A stretch of 26,687 nt of DNA from Puniceicoccales bacterium (GTDB lineage: Bacteria; Verrucomicrobiota; Verrucomicrobiia; Opitutales; JAIRKQ01), in contig JAIRMI010000057.1 in assembly GCA_031258795.1 (NCBI GenBank), forward strand, positions 1 to 26,687, given 5' to 3'. The notes beneath the pieces were generated by a model. The model was given only the letters and a program-made list of their open reading frames with translations. It made no database searches and had not been told where the DNA came from. The position numbers and the translations under genes are program-made. Positions 15,357 to 22,984 of this stretch are shown one piece after another. Numbering within the stretch: the first letter of the stretch is position 1; each line of letters opens with the position of its first letter.

Positions 15357-15909
15357 ATGGATAATATAACACCAATGAGGCCTTATTTTGCGCCTGAAGT
15401 TCCGGAGGCTGATTTTCGCACAGATATGGATAGATGCGATGCAGGTCTTTCACAAGACGTGGCTGAGGCTTTACAAAACGTGGCTACTGCTTTAGCAGCT
15501 GGCGATCCGCAAGCCCTAGCTGATGCGCTCAGGGCCAGGGAACGATTTGACGACGAATGGGCAGGCATATTTATAAATGCTGCTGCAGAAAAACTGCTCC
15601 AAGACCGAGCCTGGCTTCTTCAAGTAGCAACACGCCCGAACATCACTGAAAGTGACTTGCGTGCAATACTTGTATGCATTTTTACCAGGTGGGCGCAGCA
15701 GGAGTCTTGTTCGAACACCTAGGGGTATTAGCAGAAGTAGTAGGGCTGCTTCAAGACCCAGACGTGTTGGTACGAATAGTAAGACACCCAGGCGTTGACT
15801 TGTATAGCGCTTCTGTTTTATGTAAAGCCATGCTTTTGTACGAGTTTTAAACGAATGTCCGAATCTAAGGCAGTACATTGAAGAACTCGTACAACTCTTG
15901 CCAGTTTAA
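15357..15909 (+). pseudogene. Frameshifted helical-repeat protein (about 184 codons in three frames)
   Basis: The first frame (15357-15722) gives 121 aa ending in an out-of-place tail. Shifting frame near 15693 continues with good coding sequence (GVLFEHLGVLAEVVGLLQDP) to 15850. A second shift near 15844 continues with NECPNLRQYIEELVQLLPV and a TAA at 15907. Together they make about 184 residues. Two copies of a repeat are visible: LLQDRAWLLQVATRPNIT and LLQDPDVLVRIVRHPGVD, each followed by a helix, like a HEAT-type alpha-solenoid. It has its own good promoter and ribosome-binding site. I do not recognise the family. A secreted or host-interaction protein is possible given the T3SS nearby, but that is a guess. 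The frameshifts could also be sequencing errors. Confidence 0.6.
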
Positions 15910-15933
15910 TCACGGGAAACTCTCTTGATTAAA
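15905..15933 (+). terminator. Inverted repeat at the end of the repeat-protein gene
   Basis: Perfect arms TTTAATCA (15905-15912) and TGATTAAA (15926-15933) span the predicted stop codon. The loop is 13 bases and no T-run follows, so terminator function is uncertain. It supports this being the true end of the broken gene. Confidence 0.35.
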
Positions 15934-15974
15934 GAATCCCACGCCGTGACATAAATCTCAAACTGATTTCGGCC

Positions 15975-16092
15975 CTAGTGCCAGGACTCATAAGCTTAAA
16001 TAAAAGAGGAAGTCGCGTGGGATGCAGATGTGGAGGAAAAAGGTATGTAAGAAAAGAAGGTGAGATCACAGCGATCATAGCGGGTGGCGATG
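15975..16092 (-). mobile_element. IS5-type right-end fragment, inverted
   Basis: Reverse-complemented, this matches the right ends at 1-187 and 18841-18983: CTATGATCGCTGTGATCTCA, CTTCCTCTTTTATTT and the terminal TGAGTCCTGGCACTAG. The outer end is CTAG at 15975-15978. The sequence leaves the IS5 match at about 16092 and meets an IS630 end at 16099. Confidence 0.75.
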
Positions 16093-16098
16093 GAGTGC

Positions 16099-16484
16099 TA
16101 TAGTCATCTTACTCCAGAAAAGCATAATGAATAACATCGGAGAGAGAAGGAATGAGGTGGAGGATTTTTGTACGCGGACATTGCCCTCTCATAGTCCGCA
16201 CCTTCTTTCTCGTCCCGTTCTTTATAGGCCCTGGTCTTTTTTACCGTGATCTTTAGCTTTCTCAGCACTTTCCCTATGCAACTCGTGCTCACTTTAAATT
16301 CGCTGGCCATTTCCCTTTGATAGGCATCTGAGTGCTCCTCCACGTACTTTACTAGCTTTTCCGGATCCAACTTTCTGTATTTCCTGTTCAGCGGTACACG
16401 CTCCAGATTCCCGTTTCTCTCAACTTCTTCTTCCATGCAAATATCGCACTGTTCCAGATGTGCAGTTTTAAATGCCTCTGTCAA
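16099..16484 (-). pseudogene. IS630-type transposase with large internal deletion
   Basis: The minus-strand 126-aa ORF holds the IS630 second helix-turn-helix domain, YRKLDPEKLVKYVEEHSDAY followed by SEFKVSTSCIGKVLRKLKIT and KKTRAYKERDE. It then has ADYERAMSAYK, which in IS630 transposases leads to the first catalytic Asp (YVDESG). Here the frame jumps directly into out-of-frame sequence of the C-terminal end (about 16104-16165), removing the whole DDE core. The end sequence TATAGTCATCTTACT at 16099 matches the other IS630 ends in the window. It cannot be an active transposase. Confidence 0.75.
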
Positions 16485-16846
16485 GTTCTTTGACTATATC
16501 AAGATGAAACATTTCGCCAAGTTTACCTCCATTCGGTAAAAGGGAAAGTTTCTAGCAAGATGCATAGCTGCCTATTTCTCTCTTTCAAGAATATTTGCAA
16601 AATAAATATAAAAATGTAATTCGGCGGAGAATTTCACAGGTGTAAATATTTTCTATGCCGCGCATAACCTACATTGTGCGTGCATAAGAAGAGCAGCAAA
16701 GTGCTTCCCATTCGCCCCAATTTGGTAAAATCCGTCCCAAAGAAGGCCAGCCCGTTGGTCTGGATCCCTTACTTGAAAACAAAGACGAAGGAAACCCTGT
16801 ACGGACTCCAGGTAAAAATGTAATTGCCAAACAAATCCTATTTACC
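16485..16846. other. Region before fmt; in-frame upstream reading frame
   Basis: 16485-16654 is AT-rich and holds no recognised gene; a weak promoter-like TTGCAA sits at 16595-16600. From ATG at 16655 a short frame (MPRITYIVRA) meets TAA at 16685. After that the same frame is open through IRPKEGQPVGLDPLLENK and NPVRTPGKNVIAKQILFT into fmt. This looks like real coding sequence with one stop codon, possibly a broken small gene or an old N-terminal extension. I do not recognise it. Confidence 0.4.
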
Positions 16847-17854
16847 ATGGCTTTGCCCATGAAACCCAGGGTAGTATTTTTTGGATCCCACGGAGTGGCG
16901 ATTCCTCTGCTGGAATGTTTGCTATCACATGACCAAGTTCGGCTAACGTGTGTGGTTAGCCAACCGGATCGGGAAAGTGGTCGTGGAAAGCACCGGAGGC
17001 AAACGGCTATATCCCAATGGGCGACCGAGAATGGGGTGCCGCTCCTGTGTCCGGAAAAACCGGATGAAGGGTTCACTCGCCAGCTGGAGAGCTACGGCTG
17101 TGACTTGATTCTTGTCATGGCTTATGGACACATTCTTCGGGAATACGTCCTCAGCCTACCGCCCCTGGGTATTTATAACATTCATGCCTCCATATTGCCA
17201 AAATATCGCGGAGCGTCACCGGTGGAAACGGCCATCGCATGTGGCGAAAGCGTCACCGGTGTATCTTTGATGGAAATCGTTAGAGAAATGGACGCGGGAA
17301 ATGTGCTTGGCATCGAAAAAGTTCCGATCGGAGGAAAAGATTTCGCTTCCGATCTGTACGGCAAGCTTTCCATTGCTTGCATTGCTCTAATCAAGCGCAG
17401 CATTGGAGATATTGTGCGAGGAACGGCCAAAGGGACAAAACAAAATGCCGCCGAGGTCACCTTTACTCGGAAAATCACCAAGTTAGACGGTTGCTTGGAC
17501 TTAAATCTGAGCGCCACTGAAATCTATAACCGCGTGCGAGGTTTCCATGAACACGTTGGAAGTTATGTTTCACATAGTGGAACGACTCTAAATATCGGTA
17601 AAGTTGATATGGAAAACGGGGTATCTAAAAATGAAAACTTTGGCAAGATCGTTCGCATGGACAGAGATAAGATTATCGTTTCAGCAAAAACTGGCACCTT
17701 GGCAATTTTTGAGCTGCAGCGCCCCGGCGGTAAGATGTTGAAAATCAACGATTTTTTAAACGGATACAAGCTGGCCGTTGGTGACCATTTCAAGCTGCAT
17801 GACAGCGAGCCCATCGTTGCCACGAGTCCATTCCGCAGATCGGCCAAAGCCTAG
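16847..17854 (+). CDS. fmt: Methionyl-tRNA formyltransferase
   Basis: Fmt formylates Met-tRNAi using 10-formyl-THF, giving the initiator that IF2 selects. The 335-aa protein has an N-terminal Rossmann-like domain (PRVVFFGSHGVAIPLLECL) and the catalytic motif YNIHASILPKYRGASP with Asn111 and His113. The catalytic Asp149 is in REMDAGNVL, and the C-terminal OB-like domain is about 215-325. Length is normal. ATG at 16847 or 16859 (MKPRVVFFG) are both possible; neither has a clear ribosome-binding site, and the frame is open upstream to 16688. The TAG stop lies in the CTAG at the left end of the IS5-type element. The usual partner def is not nearby. Confidence 0.95.
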   Translation: MALPMKPRVVFFGSHGVAIPLLECLLSHDQVRLTCVVSQPDRESGRGKHRRQTAISQWATENGVPLLCPEKPDEGFTRQLESYGCDLILVMAYGHILREYVLSLPPLGIYNIHASILPKYRGASPVETAIACGESVTGVSLMEIVREMDAGNVLGIEKVPIGGKDFASDLYGKLSIACIALIKRSIGDIVRGTAKGTKQNAAEVTFTRKITKLDGCLDLNLSATEIYNRVRGFHEHVGSYVSHSGTTLNIGKVDMENGVSKNENFGKIVRMDRDKIIVSAKTGTLAIFELQRPGGKMLKINDFLNGYKLAVGDHFKLHDSEPIVATSPFRRSAKA

Positions 17855-17999
17855 TGTCAGGACTAGTAAAGAAGCATTGACAGGTTAGGAAAAGGCCAAT
17901 AGAAGATTGGCCATAATGAAATTTAGTAGAGGAAGTCTTTGGGGGCTAGTGAATGTTTCCCAAAGTTGCAAGGTTTTCCGAAGTCGCGGAGGAGGCCAC

Positions 18000-18965
18000 G
18001 GGTGGACGACCGGAGAGTGATCAGTGGGATAACGTAACTCCGCAATGGTTTGAAATGGCGGGACGCCCCGAGGGAATATGGGCCCTACAAGACGCTCTAC
18101 AACCGCTTTATTCGGTGGAGCGAGATGGGAGTATTTAGCAAAATTTTGCAAAAGTTGTCCAAGTGCGAGACGAAAATCCTGATGATGGACGCGACCCATT
18201 TGAAGAGCGGCGAGCCTAAAAAAAGAAGGTCTTCCCCGTGCCACATCGGGCGAACCAAAGGTGGGCTTGGCAGCAAGCTACATGCCGTTTGTGATGGCCT
18301 TGGACGACCGGTGAGGCTGCTGCTGACCGCTGGGAATGTCAGTGACATCGTTGGCGCCGGTGAACTACTAAAAGATCTACCAAATGCGAATTACCTCTGC
18401 TAGCAGACAAAAGGTATGATGCCCATTGGTTTCGGGAGGGCCTGAGACAGCGGAGGGTAGAGCCATGCATCCTGTCCATAGGTAGCCGCAAGGTCCAGCA
18501 ACCCCACCATGTGGGCCTGTACAAGCGGCGCCACAAATGCGAATTAACCTCTGCTGGCAGACAAAGGATACGGCGCCAACTAGTTTTGGGAGGGGCTGAG
18601 GCAGCGGAGGGTAGAGCCATGCATCCCGTCCATAGGTAGCCGCAAGGTCCAGCAACCCCACCATGTGGGCCTGTACAAGCGGCGCCACAAATGTGAATTG
18701 TTTGCTGGTCAACAAAGGGTACGACGCTAACTGATTTTAGGAGGGCCCAAGATAGCGCGAGGTAGAGCCATGCATCTCGTCCATAAATAGCCGCAAGGTC
18801 CAGCAACCCTACCATGTGAGCGCCTGTACAAGCGGCTATACAAAGTCGAAAATATGTTCCGCAGGTTGAAGCATTGGCGCCGTATCGCCACCCGCTATGA
18901 TCGCTGCACCCACACCTTCTTCTTGTCCATTTGCATCGCCTGCTCCTTCCTCTTTTATTTGAATT
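18000..18965 (+). pseudogene. IS5-family transposase pseudogene with tandem triplication
   Basis: Recognisable segments are NGLKWRDAPREYGPYKTLY followed by NRFIRWSEMGVFSKILQKL (N-terminal IS427-type region), MMDATHLKSGEPKKRRSS (first catalytic Asp), GGLGSKLHAVCDGLGRPVR and LTAGNVSDIVGA (the N2 region). The C-terminal motif then reads VENMFRRLKHWRRIATRYDR. A stop codon interrupts the N-terminus near 18034. After 18380 a 153-bp segment encoding roughly ADKGYDAHWFREGLRQRRVE to GLYKRRHK is present three times, with frameshifts. A normal IS427 transposase is about 260 aa; this is a dead copy. Confidence 0.8.
18381..18840 (+). repeat. Three tandem 153-154 bp repeats inside the IS5-type transposase
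   Basis: Copies start at CAAATG at 18381, 18534 and 18688. Each contains GTAGAGCCATGCATC, AGCCGCAAGGTCCAGCAACC and GCGCCACAA or a close variant. Copies 1 and 2 are very similar; copy 3 is more diverged. Copies have direct orientation, no spacers, and cover about 51 codons of transposase core. Confidence 0.85.
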
Positions 18966-18979
18966 TATGAGTTCTGACC

Positions 18980-19774
18980 CTAGGGAAATTCATCCATCTC
19001 ATCGGGATTGTGATCACCCATATATTTATTGCGGGAACGCCCGTCATGGGAATCACCGGAATCCGTTTCCGAAGCTTCTTGGTATACGTTTACATCCACA
19101 TCATTGAAGCCTTGCAAAGTTTGCAACAAGTGCGCTCGCAGCTCAACCTGTTTGGAAATCAGCCACGAAGCAGACCTATCCGCTGACGTATAAAAATCCA
19201 CGGCTAGCATCTTACTATCTTTGGAAATTACAACCTCCGTATCCTTTAAAATATTATCTTTTATGACAACCCTGACTTCCTGCTTGGCATTAAGAGCGTC
19301 AGCTGAGGCTAAAATTCTTTCCGCTACCTCATATCCAAGAGATTTGACCATTCCGGCCTGCTTTCCGGCCTTCGCAATCTCGGACTGTGAAAATTCACTC
19401 AGTGTGCGCAAGCTATTTAAAATAGCCTCTCCACCGGATTTATTATCTTTTTCAATCTCGCGGCAGGATTTTTTTTGAGGCTTTTCATCTTCCTTTTTAC
19501 CGGAATCATTTTTAATTTCCCTAGTCTCATTCAGGCTGGCCTCATCAGAAGAGACATTTTCGCTGGTTCTGCGGCAATCACCACTGCTGAGGCTTTTTTC
19601 TTCTTTCACCATTTCGCTTGTAGCAGCGTTCTCTTCGCCATCACGTTCCCCTTTATTGCCACGCTCATCCCGGGATAGTATCTTTTCAAATTCATGGAAA
19701 CTCCTTATATCCGGAGTCTTGCTCGATTTAGAGGAAGACTGCTCTTCTATTTTTAAATCAAAAACTCTACTCAT
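18980..19774 (-). CDS. sctP: T3SS needle-length / substrate-switch protein SctP
   Basis: SctP (YscP/CdsP, FliK-like) measures needle length and switches the export apparatus to late substrates. The 264-aa protein has a long, highly charged, low-complexity N-terminal half (about 1-115, rich in Lys, Glu, Ser). A compact C-terminal domain (about 120-235) contains EVRVVIKDNILKDTEVVISK and WLISKQVELRAHLLQTLQGF, like the type III substrate-specificity-switch fold. It is 21 bases downstream of sctO. Its TAG stop lies in the CTAG at the right end of the IS5-type element; removing one CTAG copy and the element leaves the same stop, so the protein does not look truncated by the insertion. Identification rests on position and overall architecture. 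Confidence 0.72.
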   Translation of the reverse strand: MSRVFDLKIEEQSSSKSSKTPDIRSFHEFEKILSRDERGNKGERDGEENAATSEMVKEEKSLSSGDCRRTSENVSSDEASLNETREIKNDSGKKEDEKPQKKSCREIEKDNKSGGEAILNSLRTLSEFSQSEIAKAGKQAGMVKSLGYEVAERILASADALNAKQEVRVVIKDNILKDTEVVISKDSKMLAVDFYTSADRSASWLISKQVELRAHLLQTLQGFNDVDVNVYQEASETDSGDSHDGRSRNKYMGDHNPDEMDEFP

Positions 19775-19795
19775 TTCATCTCATCCTTTAAACTT

Positions 19796-20275
19796 TTACT
19801 CTTTCCCTTGTCTTTTACCCGTAAACTCCTCAAGTTCTTTATCGAACAACATTTCTTCCTCCTGTTTGGCCTCTTTTATCCAAGCCTCCTTGTGGGCAGA
19901 AATCTTTTCGATATTCTTATTGGCTTCCTGTAACGCTATTCTTTTTTCGTCAAGATTTTTTTTTGCTTTTTCTAAATTTTCTTTTTCATTCTCGACCATC
20001 TTTTCGTGATCACACAGCTTATTTTTAAGCCCCTTTAGGGCGGCATTTAAGCTATCCACGGACATTTTTTTCACCTTTTGTCCAATGACTTTCTTGTACA
20101 GTCGATCACTCTCTTCGACTATAAAAATCTTGAATGCTTCGAGGGCTTCCTCCGCACGCTTAACATTCTCTTCTGCTTCCACAACAAGGCGTTTAGCCTG
20201 GGCTAAGTTCTTCTCTGCTACGTCCTTACGAAAATTTCGCACGCGAAGAATATCTTCCAGTATATACTTTGCCAT
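19796..20275 (-). CDS. sctO: T3SS central stalk protein SctO
   Basis: SctO (YscO/FliJ-like) is a coiled-coil stalk that inserts into the SctN hexamer and couples ATP hydrolysis to export. The 159-aa product is almost wholly helical and strongly charged. Two long antiparallel coiled-coil arms (about 12-70 and 85-150) hold segments such as AKRLVVEAEENVKRAEEAL and EKENLEKAKKNLDEKRIAL. N-terminal YILEDILRVRNFRKDVAEK resembles the family start. The ATG shares its last base pair region with the sctN stop (ATGTAATG), implying coupled translation. Position between sctN and sctP is the conserved order, and is the main reason for the assignment. Confidence 0.78.
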   Translation of the reverse strand: MAKYILEDILRVRNFRKDVAEKNLAQAKRLVVEAEENVKRAEEALEAFKIFIVEESDRLYKKVIGQKVKKMSVDSLNAALKGLKNKLCDHEKMVENEKENLEKAKKNLDEKRIALQEANKNIEKISAHKEAWIKEAKQEEEMLFDKELEEFTGKRQGKE

Positions 20276-21615
20276 TACATACCAACTGCTTGTGCAAGTT
20301 TATCTATTGTTGTTTTAAAATTGTCATGCTCATGCAAGCCTTGGCGCAAAAATGCGTTCACTGCGTCTATGCGGTCAATGGCTTCATCGGTTTGTTTGTC
20401 AGCTCCACGCTTGTACTCACCTATGCGAACTAGCAACTCAACCTCCTGATACTTTGACAGGATTGTTCTCAATTTCGCAGCCACTTTCCTGTGGCGCTCG
20501 TCTGTGACTTGGTTAAACACACGGCTCACACTGGCGAGGATGTCAACGGCGGGATAGTGATTCATACCGGCAAGCTTACGCGATAGTATTATGTGGCCAT
20601 CTAAAATTGAACGGGTCTCATCGGCGATGGGTTCTGTCATGTCGTCACCTTCCACAAGAACAGTGTACAGTGCCGTGATAGAGCCTCTTTCCGATTGACC
20701 GGCGCGCTCCATAAGTTGAGGCAAAGTTGCGAATACGGAAGGGGGGAAGCCGCGGCGTGTCGGAGGCTCGCCGGCAGCAAGCCCAATTTCCCGCTGTGCA
20801 CGGGCAAACCTTGTAACGGAATCCATCATGAAGAGGACCTTTTTCCCTTTGTCACGAAAATATTCGGCAATCGCTGTCGCCACATAGGCTGCCTTCAATC
20901 GCTCCATGGATGAGCGATCGGAAGTCGAAATGACGAGCACGGAACGCTTCAATCCTTCGGGACCGAGGTCTTTCTCGATAAATTCCCGTACCTCACGGCC
21001 ACGTTCACCGACAAGAGCCAATATGTTAATTTCTGCTTCCGTATTCCGTATAATTTGTCCAAGGAGCGTACTTTTACCACCACCAGCAGCGGCGAAAATT
21101 CCCATCCTTTGCCCCTCTCCACATGTCAACAACCCATCAAGGGCGCGTACGCCGAGAGCAAGAGGTTTATCGATGGGATTTCGCAGCATGGCATTGGGCG
21201 GATCGTTGTAAACCGGATAAAAATCTGTAACATTGAGTGGCCCCCTTTTATCGGCGTCTAGGGGATTTCCTAAGCCGTCAACGACACGCCCTAGTAGAGA
21301 ATCCCCCACTGGCACCATGTGCACTTTGCCGGAAGGAATGACCTCCGTCGATGGAGACAGGCCGCGCATCTCACCAAGCGGCGTCAAAAGGGCTGCCTGT
21401 CTCGAAAAGCCGACAACTTCAGCCAGCAATTCACTATCCTCCCAAGGATTTTTTAGTGAGCACAGCTCTCCGATTTTGACTCCAGGCACAACGGCTTGGA
21501 TAATAGTTCCAACAACCTGCAGCACCTTGCCTTTGACCTGGACAAGGGACGAATCTTCGATATCCCTTTCGAGCATATCGGTGATATACCTATATGGAGA
21601 GTCATCTTCGCTCAT
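20275..21615 (-). CDS. sctN: T3SS export ATPase SctN
   Basis: SctN is the hexameric ATPase at the base of the injectisome that strips chaperones and unfolds substrates. The 446-aa protein has an N-terminal beta-barrel, Walker A AAAGGGKST (about 175-183), GERGREVREFIE, Walker B region VLFMMDSVTRFARAQREIGL, and the family motif LAAGEPPTRRGFPPSVFATL. These separate T3SS/flagellar ATPases from F1 beta subunits; the surrounding sct genes make it the T3SS one. It overlaps sctL by 14 bases upstream and the sctO start downstream. Length is typical. Confidence 0.93.
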   Translation of the reverse strand: MSEDDSPYRYITDMLERDIEDSSLVQVKGKVLQVVGTIIQAVVPGVKIGELCSLKNPWEDSELLAEVVGFSRQAALLTPLGEMRGLSPSTEVIPSGKVHMVPVGDSLLGRVVDGLGNPLDADKRGPLNVTDFYPVYNDPPNAMLRNPIDKPLALGVRALDGLLTCGEGQRMGIFAAAGGGKSTLLGQIIRNTEAEINILALVGERGREVREFIEKDLGPEGLKRSVLVISTSDRSSMERLKAAYVATAIAEYFRDKGKKVLFMMDSVTRFARAQREIGLAAGEPPTRRGFPPSVFATLPQLMERAGQSERGSITALYTVLVEGDDMTEPIADETRSILDGHIILSRKLAGMNHYPAVDILASVSRVFNQVTDERHRKVAAKLRTILSKYQEVELLVRIGEYKRGADKQTDEAIDRIDAVNAFLRQGLHEHDNFKTTIDKLAQAVGM

Positions 21616-22282
21616 TTATCATACGTCCCAACGATTTTTCAATGGCCGCAATCTGCACGGAAACACTGGCATCAACTACGCCAAGATCCGTCTCCAACAG
21701 GCATGATCCCGGAGTAAGATGCGCATCGGAAACGATGTCCAAAAACTCAATACTCGGCGTATCTTTCGTTAGCTCATCGACACAGTCACGTAAAAATGAT
21801 ACCTCCGAGGGGCAAACCTTCAGAACCGCTTGCTTTTGCGTTTTTACCATTTTGAGAGCATTTTTCACAACGCTCGCTATCAACTCATTTTTGTCCACAT
21901 CTCCCAAAATCTTCTTAATCGCCCGGGCAACGATATCGATAACATCCTTTTCAAGCTTTGCGATGCTGTCCGCGCTCTTCGTGGCCAACTCCATCAGCTG
22001 ATCGGCCATTTCTTCCTTGCCACTGGTGATACCATCGTCGTAGCCGCGCTTTTTTTCTGATTCGTAGGTTTTTTTTGCCTTTTCCACAATTTTTTCTGCT
22101 TCATCTTTAGCAGCAAATACGATGACATCACGCTCAGCACGGGCTTGCTTTATAATATCCACTCCCTCCGCTTTTGCATCGGAAAGCAGTTTCTTAGCGG
22201 AAACGATGCTGGCGTACTCGCTCCACTTCAACACCTTCCCCGCGGGGACCGCGTCGAATTTTCTAAGTTTTAGTTCAAGCAT
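21602..22282 (-). CDS. sctL: T3SS stator protein SctL
   Basis: SctL (YscL/FliH-like) links the ATPase to the sorting platform and regulates it. The 226-aa protein has a short N-terminal region, a long charged helical stretch (about 30-110, e.g. ERDVIVFAAKDEAEKIVEKA), and a C-terminal ATPase-binding domain ending SVQIAAIEKSLGRMI. The C-terminal segment VSDAHLTPGSCLLETDLGVV is typical of the HrpE/YscL/FliH family. Its end overlaps the sctN start by 14 bases, and its start overlaps the sctK-like gene by 13 bases. Confidence 0.85.
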   Translation of the reverse strand: MLELKLRKFDAVPAGKVLKWSEYASIVSAKKLLSDAKAEGVDIIKQARAERDVIVFAAKDEAEKIVEKAKKTYESEKKRGYDDGITSGKEEMADQLMELATKSADSIAKLEKDVIDIVARAIKKILGDVDKNELIASVVKNALKMVKTQKQAVLKVCPSEVSFLRDCVDELTKDTPSIEFLDIVSDAHLTPGSCLLETDLGVVDASVSVQIAAIEKSLGRMINERR

Positions 22283-22968
22283 AGCTTTGCGTCCTCACTG
22301 TCGCTGAAAAAATTAACCAATACATATTTAACCAAATCAATTGCCTTTACCACATCTTCTTGCATGCAGCCATCGGCATGGGTGAAATCAATGCCCGAAC
22401 GCATACCCATGCGTTTGATTACGGACAGAGGTAATGAGGAAACAACGTACTCCAGAACCAATTTTCCGCACATCGTAATGCGTTTATTCAACTTAATCGT
22501 CGAAAAATCCTTGCTCAATGTTGGAATTTTTTTCCAAAATATAAGGGAACGCTTCACAACAAACGTGTAAACATCTTTACCCACTAGCTCTAAAATGCTG
22601 TCTAAGTCCCTCTTGGCAATGACCTTGTTCACATCTTTAAAACATACCATTGCTCCGATGATTGGCTGTAACTTAGCCAAAGTTTTGGACTGCAGCATTG
22701 CAAAGGGGAGCACGGGGGAATTTATCGCATAATTTACTTGTTCATTGAGTCCCAAGTGATGCAAAATTTTGCATTTAAGACCAGCCCGCAGCGACGGCGA
22801 AGTAAACATAATATCGAAAATTTCTTCCGAATATTTGTCAGTAATGTCACTATAAAGACTCCTATCGACGTAGGAACTCACATTATAGTGAAAATCGTAC
22901 CAATTTCTAAAAAAAGCGAAGTCCGATTGTAAAACCTTCCTTAACGCACTTGTGCCCACTTCGCTCAT
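22270..22968 (-). CDS. sctK: SctK-like sorting-platform adaptor
   Basis: The 232-aa soluble protein lies between sctJ and sctL and overlaps sctL by 13 bases. In Yersinia and Chlamydia this position is held by SctK/YscK or the CT560-type protein, which connects the inner-membrane ring to the cytoplasmic pod. Family sequences are poorly conserved, and I see no firm motif. The N-terminal region YDFHYNVSSYVDRSLYSDI and the helical middle AMLQSKTLAKLQPIIGAMVC fit the general description. The assignment rests mainly on gene order and length. Confidence 0.6.
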   Translation of the reverse strand: MSEVGTSALRKVLQSDFAFFRNWYDFHYNVSSYVDRSLYSDITDKYSEEIFDIMFTSPSLRAGLKCKILHHLGLNEQVNYAINSPVLPFAMLQSKTLAKLQPIIGAMVCFKDVNKVIAKRDLDSILELVGKDVYTFVVKRSLIFWKKIPTLSKDFSTIKLNKRITMCGKLVLEYVVSSLPLSVIKRMGMRSGIDFTHADGCMQEDVVKAIDLVKYVLVNFFSDSEDAKLCLN

Positions 22969-22984
22969 AGATCATGCAATTCAT

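Larger units (their letters stand above)
17851..18983 (+). mobile_element. Degenerate IS5-family (IS427-like) element between fmt and sctP
   Basis: The left end CTAGTGTCAGGACT (17851) and the reverse complement of the right end CTAGGGTCAGAACT (to 18983) match at 12 of 14 positions. The CTAG at each end is either part of the terminal repeat or a target duplication; being a palindrome, the two cannot be told apart. Between them lies a broken DDE transposase. The element sits exactly between the stop codons of convergent fmt and sctP. Related end fragments occur at 1-187, 7245-7280 and 15975-16092. It should be immobile unless a trans-acting transposase exists. Confidence 0.85.

Noticed and set aside
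18381..18840. CRISPR-like array
   Set aside because: The repeats are 153-154 bp, directly adjacent without spacers, and encode transposase residues.
18980..19774. Possible truncation of SctP by the IS, because its stop codon lies in the element end
   Set aside because: Restoring the pre-insertion CTAG leaves the same TAG in frame, so the stop predates the insertion.
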